In this document: piece by piece, positions 34,191 through 47,200 of the stretch
Layout: every line of letters begins with the position of its first letter
Position numbering within the stretch: position 1 is the stretch's first letter
Origin: Cyanoderma ruficeps
Lineage: Eukaryota > Chordata > Aves > Passeriformes > Timaliidae
DNA length: 64,000 nucleotides
Assembly: GCA_008694505.1 (NCBI GenBank)
Contig: VZDJ01004378.1
Coordinates: 14,780,645 to 14,844,644, forward strand
Reading direction: 5' to 3'
Made by a program: the position numbers and the translations under genes
Notes under the pieces: generated by a model
The model's database searches: none
The model's input: only the letters and a program-made list of their open reading frames with translations
Told to the model about the DNA's origin: nothing

Positions 34191-37100
34191 ACAAGCTACA
34201 GAGGAGGCTGCAATAGTAATTGGAGGTACAATGGAGCAATGTCAGAGGCGCAGAACTCAAAGGATCCTGGGGTCCATCTAGGCACAAAGTAACTCAGCAA
34301 GCTGACAATAGCCCAAGCAAATCTTGTCTTGCACAGAGGGGACAGGAAATATTTTGTGAATTTACTTTTGTTGTGTAGTTCAGGGAGGCATTGCAAAAAA
34401 TATGTGGAGAGAGCAGATAGTAGTGGGGACAAAATTCTGGAAACAGGTGGGAAGTGAAAAGTGAAGAATCTAATGAAAAAGTAGGGATGGAGGTGGGCAG
34501 CAAGAAAATGCTTGTCAAAAATATAGCAGAAATAAGAGACAGCAATGTAAGGAGGGGTTGAGGTTACACATGTCAGGACCACAGACAAAGGGAGAGAAAA
34601 CAGATCTATTTCCTGACTAATTCTATAGAGTAAGGCATAAGGATATTGTGGGTTCTGTTGTAGTGTTCGCTAGGGCTGTGATGGCAACAGATGGCTTTGT
34701 GTATTACTTCATGGTGTCTGTTGCTGAGAGAAGGGGGAAAGTGAGGTCAGAGCAGGTGCACAGGGCCTGGAAGACATTAATGATGCTTCTGCTATGAGAT
34801 GCTTCCATAGATTGTTAGGGCATTAGCAGCCACCACCACATGTCTGTATCCCAGTGTCTATGTCCAGCTGTCCAAAACTGTATTCCACTGAGACCATGAA
34901 GGATGCAGGATCAATTTCAATGTGTGAGTGGCCTGGGTTCAGAAGTGTTTAGGACTCTTGCCAGGGTCACTTCAAGTAGACACATAATTTGGATGCAGCT
35001 ACCTCGGTTTGCAGGCAGCAATTTTCAATATACAGACACAGACAAAGTTTGCATTTTGGCCATATGGTCAGAAATCACTGTCAGGCTCCTAATTAGGTTA
35101 CTAATATGGTTATAGACCTGGCCCTCTTGCAGGCAACTGAGTTTATCTGGGACAGAATCAGCCTCTACTCCATCACCTGGCTGGTTTGTCCTCTCTGCAG
35201 TTCCCTGCACTGATCACCTGTATATGGGCCTCCACATTCATTCTACTGGCTCTAGCTTTTCATCACCTATGAAAAAGTGCTGCCTTGAATTTCTTGCCGC
35301 TTTTGTCCCTTTAGAAGTTGAAAAGGGCTTAAAAGAGCTTAGTGTCTGTGAGCTATGCTCTGTAACTCATTGGTATCATCGCTAGAGCTTGGAGAGAAAG
35401 TGACAGCACTGTGTGTATGTGCAGTGTGGTGCTACAGCAGCAATGGCAGTGGAAAGCATTGCCTTGCTCAAGAATACCCTTTCAGACCCTATGAAAATGG
35501 AAGGGAGAAGGGAAAGAAAGAATACTTTAAAACAGCAGGTGAAGGTCAAGTGCACATGCTTGCAACACTCTCTCTTCTCTTCTGTTTGACAGATTGATCA
35601 TGGAAATGTGTGCAGGACTCAGCTCACAGGGGGAAACTCTGCCAAACCCAGAGGGAAAAATACTTATTCCAAGAACACATCTCATGTCCTTCCCTTGCTT
35701 TTTAAGTAGGATTATGATAGCCTCTTAGCATTAAAATAAACTGAAATTCTTCAAGCCAGTGCTATTTAAATTAAAGTTAATTTTATCCTCCTGTACTGTG
35801 AAATAAAGAAATACTTGCTGGTACTTTAGGTAGAGAAGAGCTAAGATGAAATATGTTTTTTCACTGACATCCAAATGCTTTGTTATAAGGGTTGATAACT
35901 GCCACAGTAATGGGAGGAAGAACCAACCATTATCCAAACAACTTTGCAAACAAGCACTAATATTTTAATTCCCCTACCTGTATTCCTGGTCATCTTCCAG
36001 TTCTGCATGAGCACCTCCAGCCCACGTTCCTGGAGGTGGAAATGCACCTGGAGTTTCTACATTATTCTAGACTATCAACAATTATGACTTAGAAGATTTT
36101 AATTAAAATTTCATATTAATAATACCAAACACATAATGGTTTGTCACTGAAGATAATTTCACACAAGTGCAGATAGTTTCACACAAAATTTTTCTTCCAC
36201 TAAATAGTCTTCACTTTTCCTCCACCAACAGAAATGAAGTAACCCTCAGTTTTACGCTATATAGTAGACACCAGAAACATGAATGTCTCTCTCCTTGTCG
36301 TTCCTTGGCCTACAGCTCCTGACTAAATCACCCATTTCCCTCTTCTGCTCTCAGGCAGTGTAAACAATTTTCCTGCACTGTTTGCTGGGAGCCAAGAAAC
36401 AAATTATAAACAGAATCACTAACATATTTGGAGATAGAATGCACGAGGTCTGGCTTACATACCTGTCCCAAAGAAAAATGGAGCTTACGTTGTGACTAGG
36501 ACCATTGCCAGAAGAAGACATTTCCCACCTTCACATCCTAGGTATGGAACATGTTTAAATCACAAAATACAGAGAATTTACTGGAGTGCTCAGTAAATAG
36601 CATCTCACAAAACATCAGGGCTCCTGTGCACCTGGAGATGGAAACTTTCACCCAAAAGCCCATCCAAAGACAAAAGATTGCATTGTGCTGAGGGGGAAGA
36701 GCTGAGTCATCCTTCTCCCCAGACAGCATACAAAACCAGGAAACCTATCTAAGAAACTGTCCTTCCATGGAAGGACAATGGTAAAAGGAGCAATAAACCC
36801 ACATGTTCTTTCAGATGTTCCTGAATTTCTTGCAGAAGCACTTGGGACCTGGATGTAATGACACTTCTTTATGTGACTTGGGGTTCTGCCTCTGTCCAGC
36901 CAAGAATGCAGCAAATGTTACCCATTTGCCTTCAGGGCTGGCATGCAAGCGATCTTTTCAGCTGATTTCTTTGAAGCTGTGGGTTTAGCTCTTCCTGGTG
37001 TCTCTCATGCTTACTTCCTGTGGTGAGATTAGAGGCTCACATGAAGCATATATCACCTGTAGCTTCAGAATCAACCTAGTCCAGTGAACAGGACTGTGTT

Positions 37101-38528
37101 CACCCTTCCCCCTTGCACATCTCCTCAACTGCTTTGAGGGGATCCAGCACTGGGGTTTGTGATCAGAGATGACGGAATTAAATTTCACAAGGTTTAAAAG
37201 AAACTTTGGAAATTATGGACCATTCCTGTCCTCATTCATCCGCAATTGTATTAAAATATTCGGTTCACACAGAGTTCAGCATTGGTTCCTGTCAAACCTG
37301 ATGGTTCTGCTTGCTTATCTAGATATCAAAAGCAAAAGGTAGAATACCCTGGGCACTTGTACTATATCTAGTTTTATAGTAGTAGTAGTAGTAGTATAGC
37401 TGTATATCTAGTTCTCTTTTACTTACGTAGGTAACCCCTTTGATACACACTTTCTATTTTGTGACATCACAAACAAACAAAGAACTCTCATATCCTTCAT
37501 GAAAGTTGTACCACCCTTTCAAACCTTGAAGTAGACTGCAATTCATTTTCATATTTGCATCAGAATATTTGAGAACAGGATATTTGAAGCGTTTGAGAAA
37601 TATGTGGGGCACTAAGTCCACTGTGCTTCCACATGACTTTAAACCAAAGGTCAATCCATATTCTCAACACTCTCAGCACAGATGGTAAATTTGATACCAC
37701 ACTTCTGGCATGAAAGACCATTTTGGTGTTTAAAATAAAATATAGCTAAATGCTCTAAATTTTGCCAGTATAAATTGACTCAAGAAAAAAATGCATTGTT
37801 ATTCCAAGACTGATGATGCTGATGTGGGAGTTCAGAAAGTTGGCTGAGAAAATTATGAGACACAGTCATTTGAAGAAATAATTATTACCCTACTTCCTGC
37901 TTGAATTTGACCTGGCTTTTGATAGGAATGGAGCTCCCTGGCTTCCTGCCTGTACTGAGCCGGCAGTGTCAGAAACAAAGCCAGCACACCACAGCTGAAT
38001 TTCTCAAGCCAGCACAGAAAACCAAAAAAGCAGGATAAGCGTTTTTATCACTACTCAATTCTGACACAGCCATCAGTTCTCTGTACATTATTTTAAAATG
38101 ACAGAAAAACCAAAACTAAGCATGATTTACTAACTTGAAACTTTAAAGGGGAAAAGAAATGTAGAATTGAGATCATATATATGTACCAGTCTCCAGGCAA
38201 ATGAATGATACAAGAGAAGTTTGGAAATTAGATGGTAAGTTACGTACTGTGCACAAAACCTCAGAGAGCCTTTTCTCCTACTGCATGTTCCCCGTCCTAT
38301 CTACTAGCAGAACAGTTACCTGATGACTTACAACAGGAGGACACATGCAAAAGCTAAATATGGCTCAGTCATAAGTGTTTATATTTGAAACATCTATGCA
38401 ACTGGATACAAAACAAGGGCACTGCAGCAAAACACACACAAAACACAGAGAAACTCGTGACATGACACCAGGATCTGCAATCTGTGTATGTTCTGAACAA
38501 AAGAAAACACTTTTTACTGTAAGCGTGA
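34191..38528. other. Intergenic, no gene seen
   Basis: AT-rich DNA with short unsupported open frames on both strands. The only clear structure is the AGT microsatellite listed separately. Confidence 0.55.
37377..37395. repeat. (AGT)n microsatellite
   Basis: About six AGT triplets, flanked on both sides by TATATCTAGTT. Confidence 0.85.
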
Positions 38529-38672
38529 TCAAACAGGTTACTCAAAAAGGTTGTGGAGTTGTCATCCTTGGAGAGGTTCAAACTGTGACTGGACACAGTC
38601 TCTGGCAACTTGCTCTAGGTGACCCTGCCCGACCAGGTGGGTTGGCTCAGATATCTCCAGATCTCTCTTTCT
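38529..38672 (+). mobile_element. CR1 LINE 3' fragment
   Basis: The series GGTTGTGGAGT, CATCCTTGGAGAGGTTCAAA, GACTGGACACAGTC, TGCTCTAGGTGACCCTGC and GGGTTGGCTCAGAT follows the well-known 3' end of avian CR1 elements in order. The terminal short repeat is missing and many bases have changed, so it is an old 5'-truncated copy. Confidence 0.75.
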
Positions 38673-39679
38673 ACATAAAGACTTGTAATTAATTTGTGTA
38701 AGTACAAACACATGCAGTTCATTTAGAAGTAGTAGGCTTACATGTCATGTCAAGTTACACACATACCACTTCCACTGTCCTGCATGAAAGCACAACAGGA
38801 ATTCACATGGATTAACAGTCTGTGAGACCCAGGTAACCACTTATACACATTATAATGTATATTATGAAAATAGACTACAATATCTTATCCTTCTGCCTTG
38901 GTCTGCCCACTTGTCTTAGTAATTTTTCCCCACTTGCTTTCATTGACCATAAAAATCCCAGTTATTAAAGACAACACAATATTGTTATTTCCTTACTGCA
39001 AGTAGCTCATCTGGGGAGTGTGTGCAGCTGCAATATTGTGCAGGATAGGAGGGAGCTTTCTTATGTGTGCTCTGGGCCCTTTTCACATCATTTGTAATGA
39101 TAAATTACCTAATATTCACAAAACACTTTGTACTTTGCACAAGCACTTATGAAGTAGATGCTTCTATTTTGCTGCCCTAATAGAGTCCTTTTTGTTTCTT
39201 TTGTATACTGTCATAAAAAGAATGAAGAGTCTAGTTAAAGGAGATATTTTGTGGCAGGTTGCTTTATTTTAGTTTTTTTTTTAATGTATCATAATTGTAT
39301 GGAAAAATGGGATCTATCTTGCCATTTTCATTCCCAATTAATCTTTTCTACACTGCATGATCAAAGGGCCTCTGGTGATTCATCAAGGAAGCAGTTTCTC
39401 CAAGCCAGGAGGCCAGTTTTCATTTTGGTGGCTTGTCCTGCACCCTGATGGACCAGGTCCTCTCTGTCCTCTTTTCATAAGCCCACATTTTCAAAAAGCT
39501 GGTATCAGGATGGCCCTGTTGGTCAGAACAAGGGGCTATCTGAATCTCTAACCTATCACTGCCAGTTGCCAACACCGAAAGAGAAAAACATGTATCATTG
39601 TACTTTACAAATATTTTCCCTCCAGCAGTTTGAAGAATAAGGATTTTACTGACCCAAGAGGATGAATGTGTTTAATGAC
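38673..39679. other. Intergenic, no gene seen
   Basis: AT-rich DNA between the CR1 fragment and a probable LTR. Confidence 0.55.
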
Positions 39680-40246
39680 TGTCATGGGTTTTCTGGGAGT
39701 TTTGTTCAGTTGCTATTTGAACTCCCTAAAGTTCTAAGGTGGCCATGTGTCTGCCAGGTGTCTACATGGGAAGAACCAGACCAAGGACTCTCTTTTATAT
39801 TGAGCATACCACCAACTAGTTTCTCTCTGTACCTTTTTTGTACTAAACAGATGCCAAAGGACTGTTTCTTCAATGTTGGGCCTGACCTCAGAGACTTTTG
39901 TAGTATCTCATCCCTCTCAACAGTTCTTTTCCAGTCAGTTTGGGCATTCCTTGTACAGAATATATTCCATACTTTCATCACTCTTGTAGTCTACCATTAT
40001 AACTTTTCCATTGATATCACACCTTCTGAAATGAAAGAAAGGCAACATAACATAGCATTTCAGATAAGAGTTAACCATCAATTTACACAGCGGTATAACT
40101 GCTTTGCTATGTTCCTTTCTAATCCCCTCTAATATGCAAGAGGGTTTTTGACCATTCCTGACGGTTAACCTCATAGTTTTCTAGAAACATTTATAAGACG
40201 AAAACCTTGTTAGAGAGACAGGGCATTCTCCTCCCTGGACCTGCCA
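39680..40246 (-). mobile_element. Probable solo LTR with 4-bp target duplication
   Basis: The plus strand begins TGTCATGGGTTTTC and ends GGACCTGCCA, so the ends are imperfect inverted repeats (TGTCA/TGGCA) with TG...CA. TGAC lies immediately on each side (39676-39679 and 40247-40250). On the minus strand an ATATAAAAGAG TATA-like box lies about 115 bases before the end. The 156-codon open frame at 39662-40132 lies mostly within it and shows no domain. Family assignment is open. Confidence 0.5.
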
Positions 40247-43200
40247 TGACTGAACAGTAGTATCCCCTTTCCTTATCTTAAGTTCCTGACAGAGTCCAAA
40301 TTCCAGTTAGTAGGCATATTTGGTGAGGGGGGGCTTCGATGGTCAAAGATGAACTCCTGTTTCTTTGCAATTTACTACAGTAGGAAAAAGTCCTCTGATG
40401 ATTTCAACAATGTTTAAGGCATTAGCCATTTTAGTCTCTCACATTTGCCCCTATGATCATGGGTTCCTCTATACCTCTCTTCTGATATAAATTTAAACCG
40501 TGGTCCAGGAATAGAAGGGAATCTAAAGAGAATACTTGAGCCATGGTATATCACATGAGCTCTTATTCACATGTTCTGGTCAGGGATGGTCAGGATACAG
40601 CACAGCTCTATGAAGGATGAGCTGTGTCCTGCACAGCTTTGTGCTTCCCCTGAATTAGTGCCCCCCATTGTGAACAGAAAGCTGACCACAGTAAACACAT
40701 CCACTCCCCAGCACATTTGGTACCTCATGCACAAGTCAGTTTTCAGAGAGTTGTGTCTTGCTTGACACAAGGCAGAACCATATCAGATATCCTTGAGGCC
40801 TCTGTGGAAAGATGACAAGCACAATATGTGCATGAGTGTTAAGCATAAAATCAACAAGGACCTTTCACTTTTAATGATGCTTAACACCCCAAAACACTTA
40901 CTACCGTCTCAATTTATTTTTTCCCTTGTATCTGTATGCAGTGGCTATGTTAAACTTCACAACAGATTTACTCCTGAATACTACAGCTTCTGAACAGTCA
41001 GTAAAAAGTTATCATAAAAAGTAATTTATATCAAACCACAGTCCCCTAATAAGACACAAGAAAAAACCAGTCAGTTCTATGGCCCATCTTTAAAAACATT
41101 TCTGATGGATTCCTCAGCCATTGTTGGAACTGCTGTGTCTGCTGAGTTTTTCCTGTTCTGGAGTTTGACTTCCACCAGTATTCCCTGTATTAGATTTGAC
41201 ATTTCCCTACATTAGCTTTGACATTACTCTGCTTTTGTATTCTGGAATAACTTTGCCTTTAAGGGTAACCATGTATTTTTCCTCACCGAGTTTTAAGCAG
41301 GTAAAAACATCCATAGTAAGCCCCGAGTGTTCAGGTAATTCAGTCACTGCATATTCACCCAGGTGGTCTTAAGTTCAACTCCAAGCTCAGTCATTTGCCT
41401 CCAGATCTGAGATCCAAATAAATCCTAGTCCATGTGGGTTGCTCCAGAGCCTATGTTTCTCAGACTTCAATATGTCATCAGAAAGGATCATCAACACTAA
41501 GTATGTTAATAATAACAAATATTAAATATTCAGGAGGGAACCAAAGTCAAATTCTCAAAAAAACTCCAAATGTATAAGAATTTTCCTTGGTGTTCAAGTG
41601 ACATGTACAAGACATTCTTTGCCCTCATCTGACAGTGAAGGAATGTGAACCTCTTTGCCTGTCCATTCATTTCTCTGCCTGCTTTGGGAAAAAATGATGC
41701 CAGGACAAAGTAGGTCATGATGATAATGACTGCAGATGTAGTCTGACTGCTAAAGGTGAATACTCCTGAAAATCTGTTGGCTGGTTCATAGAGAGAGGAG
41801 AAGGCTGGGACAGAGTGCAAGGGATGCTACAGCAGGAGAAAGAGTCCTACAAGGATGAGGTAGTGCTATTATAGAAGAGTGGTGTAAGGTATTTTCCCTT
41901 TCCCACCTTACTGGAAGCAACTGTTCAATACTGGTTTAGGGTGAATTCAGGATGTTCTTAGGGAGAGGCAACTAGGAAGATCCAGAGGAAGATGCCCCAA
42001 GCTCTCTGGAGACAGTTAACGGTGGCTGTTCTCGGAACCTCTCAAAACCAGAATAGCAACAGAAGATGAAAAATACATACAAAAAGCACAGACCAGATTT
42101 TGCTGGTGTGTTCCCTTCCCTCTAGGAGCCATTTCAAGGAGTTGCCATGATGCACTGATTTTACAAAGCAAAAAGGATACTCCTAGCACATTTTTCTGTA
42201 TCAAGGGGTCAGATTCTGGGTTATAGAAAGAAAATTGAATGATAAGTAAAAAAGTGGTGATAATCGTGTGCAAACAAAAGCACATTTCTAAAAAAATTTT
42301 CCCTCTCAGTTAGAATTGGGCAAGATATGTTTAAAAGCAGTAAGATATGTTCTTTCTTGAAATAATTGGGTCAGAAAGTCCAAATAACAAACAAGAAAAT
42401 TGCTACATTCCTCTGACCCCAGGGTTAGGGGCTCTGTACATCATCTGCTATGATTTAATATAAGGACCTGCAGCCTGGGCATAGTAAGTTCAGCAAAGCA
42501 TGGTCATGAGGAACAGGTAGAAGTCTACTGTAAAGAGCATGGCCAAAGTCCTCTGTAGCAAGAGATGAGATCTAATATCTGCTTGAGAGACCTTGACTTT
42601 TGAGACATATCCCTTTGGAGAGAAGACCTACAGCTTCAGGTAGAACAGAATCTTTCCCTAATATTTCCTAATTAAAGCAAACCAAGAAAGTTTTATAACA
42701 CTGCAATTCTAGGTTATGTGAATACCAATTATATTACTAAAAATTTATAATTGTGAACTAAAGCTGAGACCTGTAATTTAATCTAGTATATACAGTCTTT
42801 CCCTTTAGAATCAGCATCAATTTAATGCTGGCTCTCTTTTGAAAAGTATTCTTCCTCTCAGAAACTTCTATTCCTAAAAAGGGCCTTCTGTTTGTTCTTC
42901 CCACCATTGTTATATTTTTCTACTAATATTTATTGATAGTTACCTACCATTCAGTTAATTCCCTTGATATGTCCCCAGTAAGGGAATTTAAGTGAACTCA
43001 AGCCCAAATAATCCTTGTCGCACCAGGTACTAATGTTTTTGCAACTCTGAAATTCTGTAATATTTTGTCAAAAGTACACATCCTACTGTACTAGGTCAGT
43101 TATGGGCTCAGCTGGAGAAGCCTCTACTTTGGAAAGTCAAAACTAATATAGAGTAAAACTACAGCTCATTATGTGCATGCGCTGTAAAACATAAATTACT

Positions 43201-44090
43201 CATAATAAAAATATGGTGTTATTTCACATAACAGGTTAGACAAATAGGCATACCATGGACATTGTGTGCATAATTTTCATGCAAGAGAAAGAAAACACAT
43301 AGGAATGAGAAACAGAGGTGACTCCTCATCCCAACTGTCTGTAATTCTAGCAAAATGTCTCAGCATATTTAGACAGCACAGTCATAGAACCCTGTCCATA
43401 TAACCGAAAGTTTACAAGCTAGGATGGCTATCAGAAGATGCACAAAAGCATACTTTTGGAAGTTAAGAATGGTACCCAGAGTGGGACAGATTCAACTTGC
43501 ACACATCTAGGCTGCCTTTCAGGCTGAATATACAAGATATTCCTTCTGGTTTATAACTTTCACACTGATTTCCCTGTCCAGTCCAGCATCTGCAAATAAA
43601 TTGTACCTATTGGCAATGCAGGTAAGAATTGCTTCTCCAGTGACCACTACACAGAACTAACAGCCAGGGGTTCTCAAAGTTTAAGCAGTTCATTATTGCC
43701 CAGCATTTAAGTCTTCAGACAACTGTCTATGGAAGAAAAAACTTTGGGTCATTGGAAATAACCTTGGTTGTTTAACTGTGTGCACCTCTGTGAATATCCT
43801 TAACAAGGTTTATAAACAATCTCTAAAGTAAGGCATGATTTGAAACAGAACACGGGTATTCCCTATTTTCATTGTTTGTCAGTTTCTTAGAGTTGTTATG
43901 AGTTATCAGACTTACAGGCTGAAAAATGAGATGTGCAGAAAACCCTTAGTTCATTACCAGGAAAATACTAAATTAGTAGGAAAATGGTCTTCACCTAGAG
44001 GGGAATTTTAGGCTTGTATTTATTGTCCCTTTGTGTATACCAGAGATTTTACTCCTTGCTAATCAGCTTGGAGTCAAGAACTTCTCTCAA
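40247..44090. other. Intergenic, no gene seen
   Basis: AT-rich. The part 40300-40770 might continue retroelement-derived DNA beside the probable LTR, but I recognise no retroviral domain in any frame. Confidence 0.45.
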
Positions 44091-44130
44091 TGCTTGTTCT
44101 ATTGAAGTGCTGCTTGTTCTGTTGAAGTGC
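44091..44130. repeat. 20-bp tandem duplication
   Basis: TGCTTGTTCTATTGAAGTGC and TGCTTGTTCTGTTGAAGTGC lie head to tail with one mismatch. Confidence 0.9.
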
Positions 44131-44154
44131 TTGGAATTAGATTAGAAACTCTGT

Positions 44155-44278
44155 GAAAAAAAGACAGAAAGAAAAGACAGAAAGAAAGACAGAAAGACAG
44201 AGAGAAAGAAAGAAGAAAGCAAGAAAGAAAGAAAGAGAAAGAAAGAGAGAAAGAAAGAAAGAAAGAAAGAAAGAAAGG
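44155..44278 (+). repeat. (GAAA)n polypurine microsatellite
   Basis: About 120 bases of GAAA units interrupted by GACA, GAGA and AAGAAG variants, ending in a purer run. It is all purine on the plus strand apart from a few C, so it is prone to slippage and triplex formation. The open frame over it is an artefact of the repeat. Confidence 0.95.
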
Positions 44279-47200
44279 TTAATTCTTCTCCCCAAACCTA
44301 ACAGTCTATTAAAATATGGAACCTATTTACATTTTTTTTTAATCTTTTAATAAGGCTTTAGCTTGTTTTTGGGACAATGCAATAAAACCAGCCTCGTTTT
44401 AATGCAGAATGTGTACTGCAGTGGCACACTAGGATGGCTCCAGATGACCTGTATCACATCTGTTAGAGATGCTATTTTATTCTGTAAGAAGACTGAAGAC
44501 ATTCAGTCAGATTTCTCATCAGTCTGGTTGAAAACTCCAGGCTGAAAATTAATCTCAAGAAATTTAATCATGCTTTATAAAGTGCAAACACTTTCCTCTT
44601 CAAATCAAGAATTTTGTAACAGCTAATATATAACTTGTCTCTCCTCTTCTGCTTTAGCTTTGACTCTAGTAATTATTTTCAGGAAAATAGTGAGAAACCA
44701 ACAGAGTTTGGGGGGAAATTAAGAGCATACAAACTCAATATATGAAACACATTTTCAAGAATAACAAGAAAGTTAAAAAAAAATCACATAAGCCTTCCTC
44801 TGAAAGAAATATAGACAAGAATTAAGTACTTTTGCCTCTGTTAGTCCAAAAATAGACACTTGGAAGAAGGAAGTTTTGGCTGCCCTATTTTGCCACTGAG
44901 TCACAGTATCAGAATTTCAAATTCTGAAAGTAGAATATTAATATATTTTTGAAAATTGCTGTATTTCACACATAAAATACAGCAAAGTCCATATGATCAC
45001 AGTTTGTTCTCATCACATAGCCCTAATGCTTAGCATAGGATTTTTCATGCACAAGATAGAAGTAAAAGCTTTTCTTAGAGGGGGAAAAAAACCGAATGGT
45101 TATAGTCTATTAAGTGGCATAACTAGTGCACCTAACTAAACAGGAACTCCATCATGTGTGATAAATAACACACAGGAAAAAGAGAACACTGTGTTGTACA
45201 GAATTTTAATCAGACAAGAACCCTTGAGACATGGACCAGGGCAGAAAACTATCAAGATATTATAACTAGTATGATGTTTGTAATAAAATGAAATTCCACC
45301 TGAAGTCCAAGAAGAAAAAAGTAACAAAGAGTAGTTGTGCACGTTACTTTTATGTCTATAGAGGACAATGTTGAAAAAATCCCATCATACTTTGACTGTG
45401 AATGCTGGAATATACCAGGCCAAAGGAGGTAAGTCTGCTCTTCTCATCTGTACATTTAAGTTTATCAAAATTATGAAACTGTATTTGTCTGCCAAAAAGG
45501 GGAAGTGTCACTCTCCCCAGTCCTTCTATCCAAGAATCTCCCACTTACAGTAGTAGCAAGAGCAGTCTTAGATTGTTAGGTCAGTTGTAAAACTGCATTC
45601 TCAAAACAGCCTCCTTAAATGTTTTCCCTTTGGACAAATCCAGTAACTTGACAAACTGGATCTTAAACACCTAGATAACAGGAATTATTAAAGCCTGCAA
45701 CACCAAAAGTGTGTCTGAATGGGACAGATGCCTATGGAAAGCTACTTTCCCGTAAAATGTATACCAAATGCAGTTTAAAACAGATGCCATTGCATAAAAT
45801 TCTCACAATATTAAAAGTTCACACAACCATTAGAGCACTGATCACCTCCTTAAATCATCCAAGAAATACTGAACCTGATTCAGGGAAGAAGGGAGCTTTC
45901 TCATTAAGCTGCCAGTATTTAAACCGGGGCATGAAGTTTTATTAAGATATTTTGGGTGTTCAGTATTGTAATACAGAGTAGAAACTCTCATTTTGAAGGT
46001 GGCATACACACTCTTTTCTTCTGGTGTTCACCACAGTTGACCATCTCTTCACTTGCTTTCCAATTACCTGCCCCAACCATTGGAACACCAAACATTAGCC
46101 AAATACCTTCTCAGAGGTCATCTTTCTCAAATAGTGCCTCCTGCATTCCCAACTACATCTAGGAACAATGGGCCTACTCAGATTCTAAGGTAAGCATCTT
46201 TCTTGCAAGTTTTGCCTGAGTGATTAAGACTCTACTGACTGTACTACTTCAGTGAAATTGGGGATCTCCCTGCAGAGGTCTACAAACTGGGCAAGGCTGT
46301 GGTGCGTGCCCTGAGGGCATGACAAAGAGCAGTAGGGTGTTCTGTGGCTGCCAAGACATGGGCATGCAACAAAAACCAGACATTCTGTGGGCCTCTGGGA
46401 AATGCCTCTGTCCATGGACAATACCAAGGGACAGAAGGAAAATGAGAATGGAGTCCACTCGTGGAGAGGTGGTCTCCTGAGGGTCAGACTCTCTGAATGG
46501 AAAAAAAACCCCAAACCCTAAGAAGATAGCCAGGGTCACAAAACCCAACGGGGTGCCATCATGCAAGGGAAGAGGATCACTTTGCAGCATCTGCAAGAAG
46601 GCAAGTGCAGACACAGACAAAGAAGCAATAATGTTTTATTCTGAAAAGAGTTTCATCCAGTGAATTGAATCCAGACAGAGCCCATGTCTTTCACCTCAGC
46701 TACTCCTGTGTCCAGCCTCAATAACACAGCAAGAGTTATGATGCTGAATTGCTTCTGTCATCTTCTTTGTCCAGCAAACTCCCAACTAACCTTTGGCAGA
46801 TGGGAGAACACTGAGATCTGAAACGCTGATGAGTGCTCCAAGGAAGCGACATAGACTTGCTCCATAGACCTGCTCCTCCTCATCCTTTTCCCCAAGTCCT
46901 ACAAGCAGCACCACACCAGTTACCATCATGCTAACCCATACATTGGGAAGAGCTGGTCCTATGGACTTCTTTCCTTCCGGTCATGCTGTGCCATGCTAGA
47001 TACCTGACCCAGCCCAGGCCTTCCTTTACCTGCTTCAGCACTTCAGAATTATTTAGGCTCCAAAACTTCCTCAACATTCCCTGGAGCGTCTTTCTCTCCT
47101 CCACTCAGACAAAAACAGCTAGTCACCTAGAAACATAAAAAGTGGAATTTAGAGGTTTTATTAGAAGCAATAAAAAACTGAAGCTACAGCAAATACAGCT

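Noticed and set aside
39662..40132. 156-codon plus-strand frame
   Set aside because: Lies almost entirely in a probable LTR, on the opposite strand, and shows no recognisable domain.
44153..44350. Lys/Glu/Arg-rich 65-codon frame
   Set aside because: Direct translation of the GAAA microsatellite.
46224..46620. Two overlapping minus-strand frames of 96 and 123 codons
   Set aside because: Open in two phases at once, no domain, no splice or promoter context.
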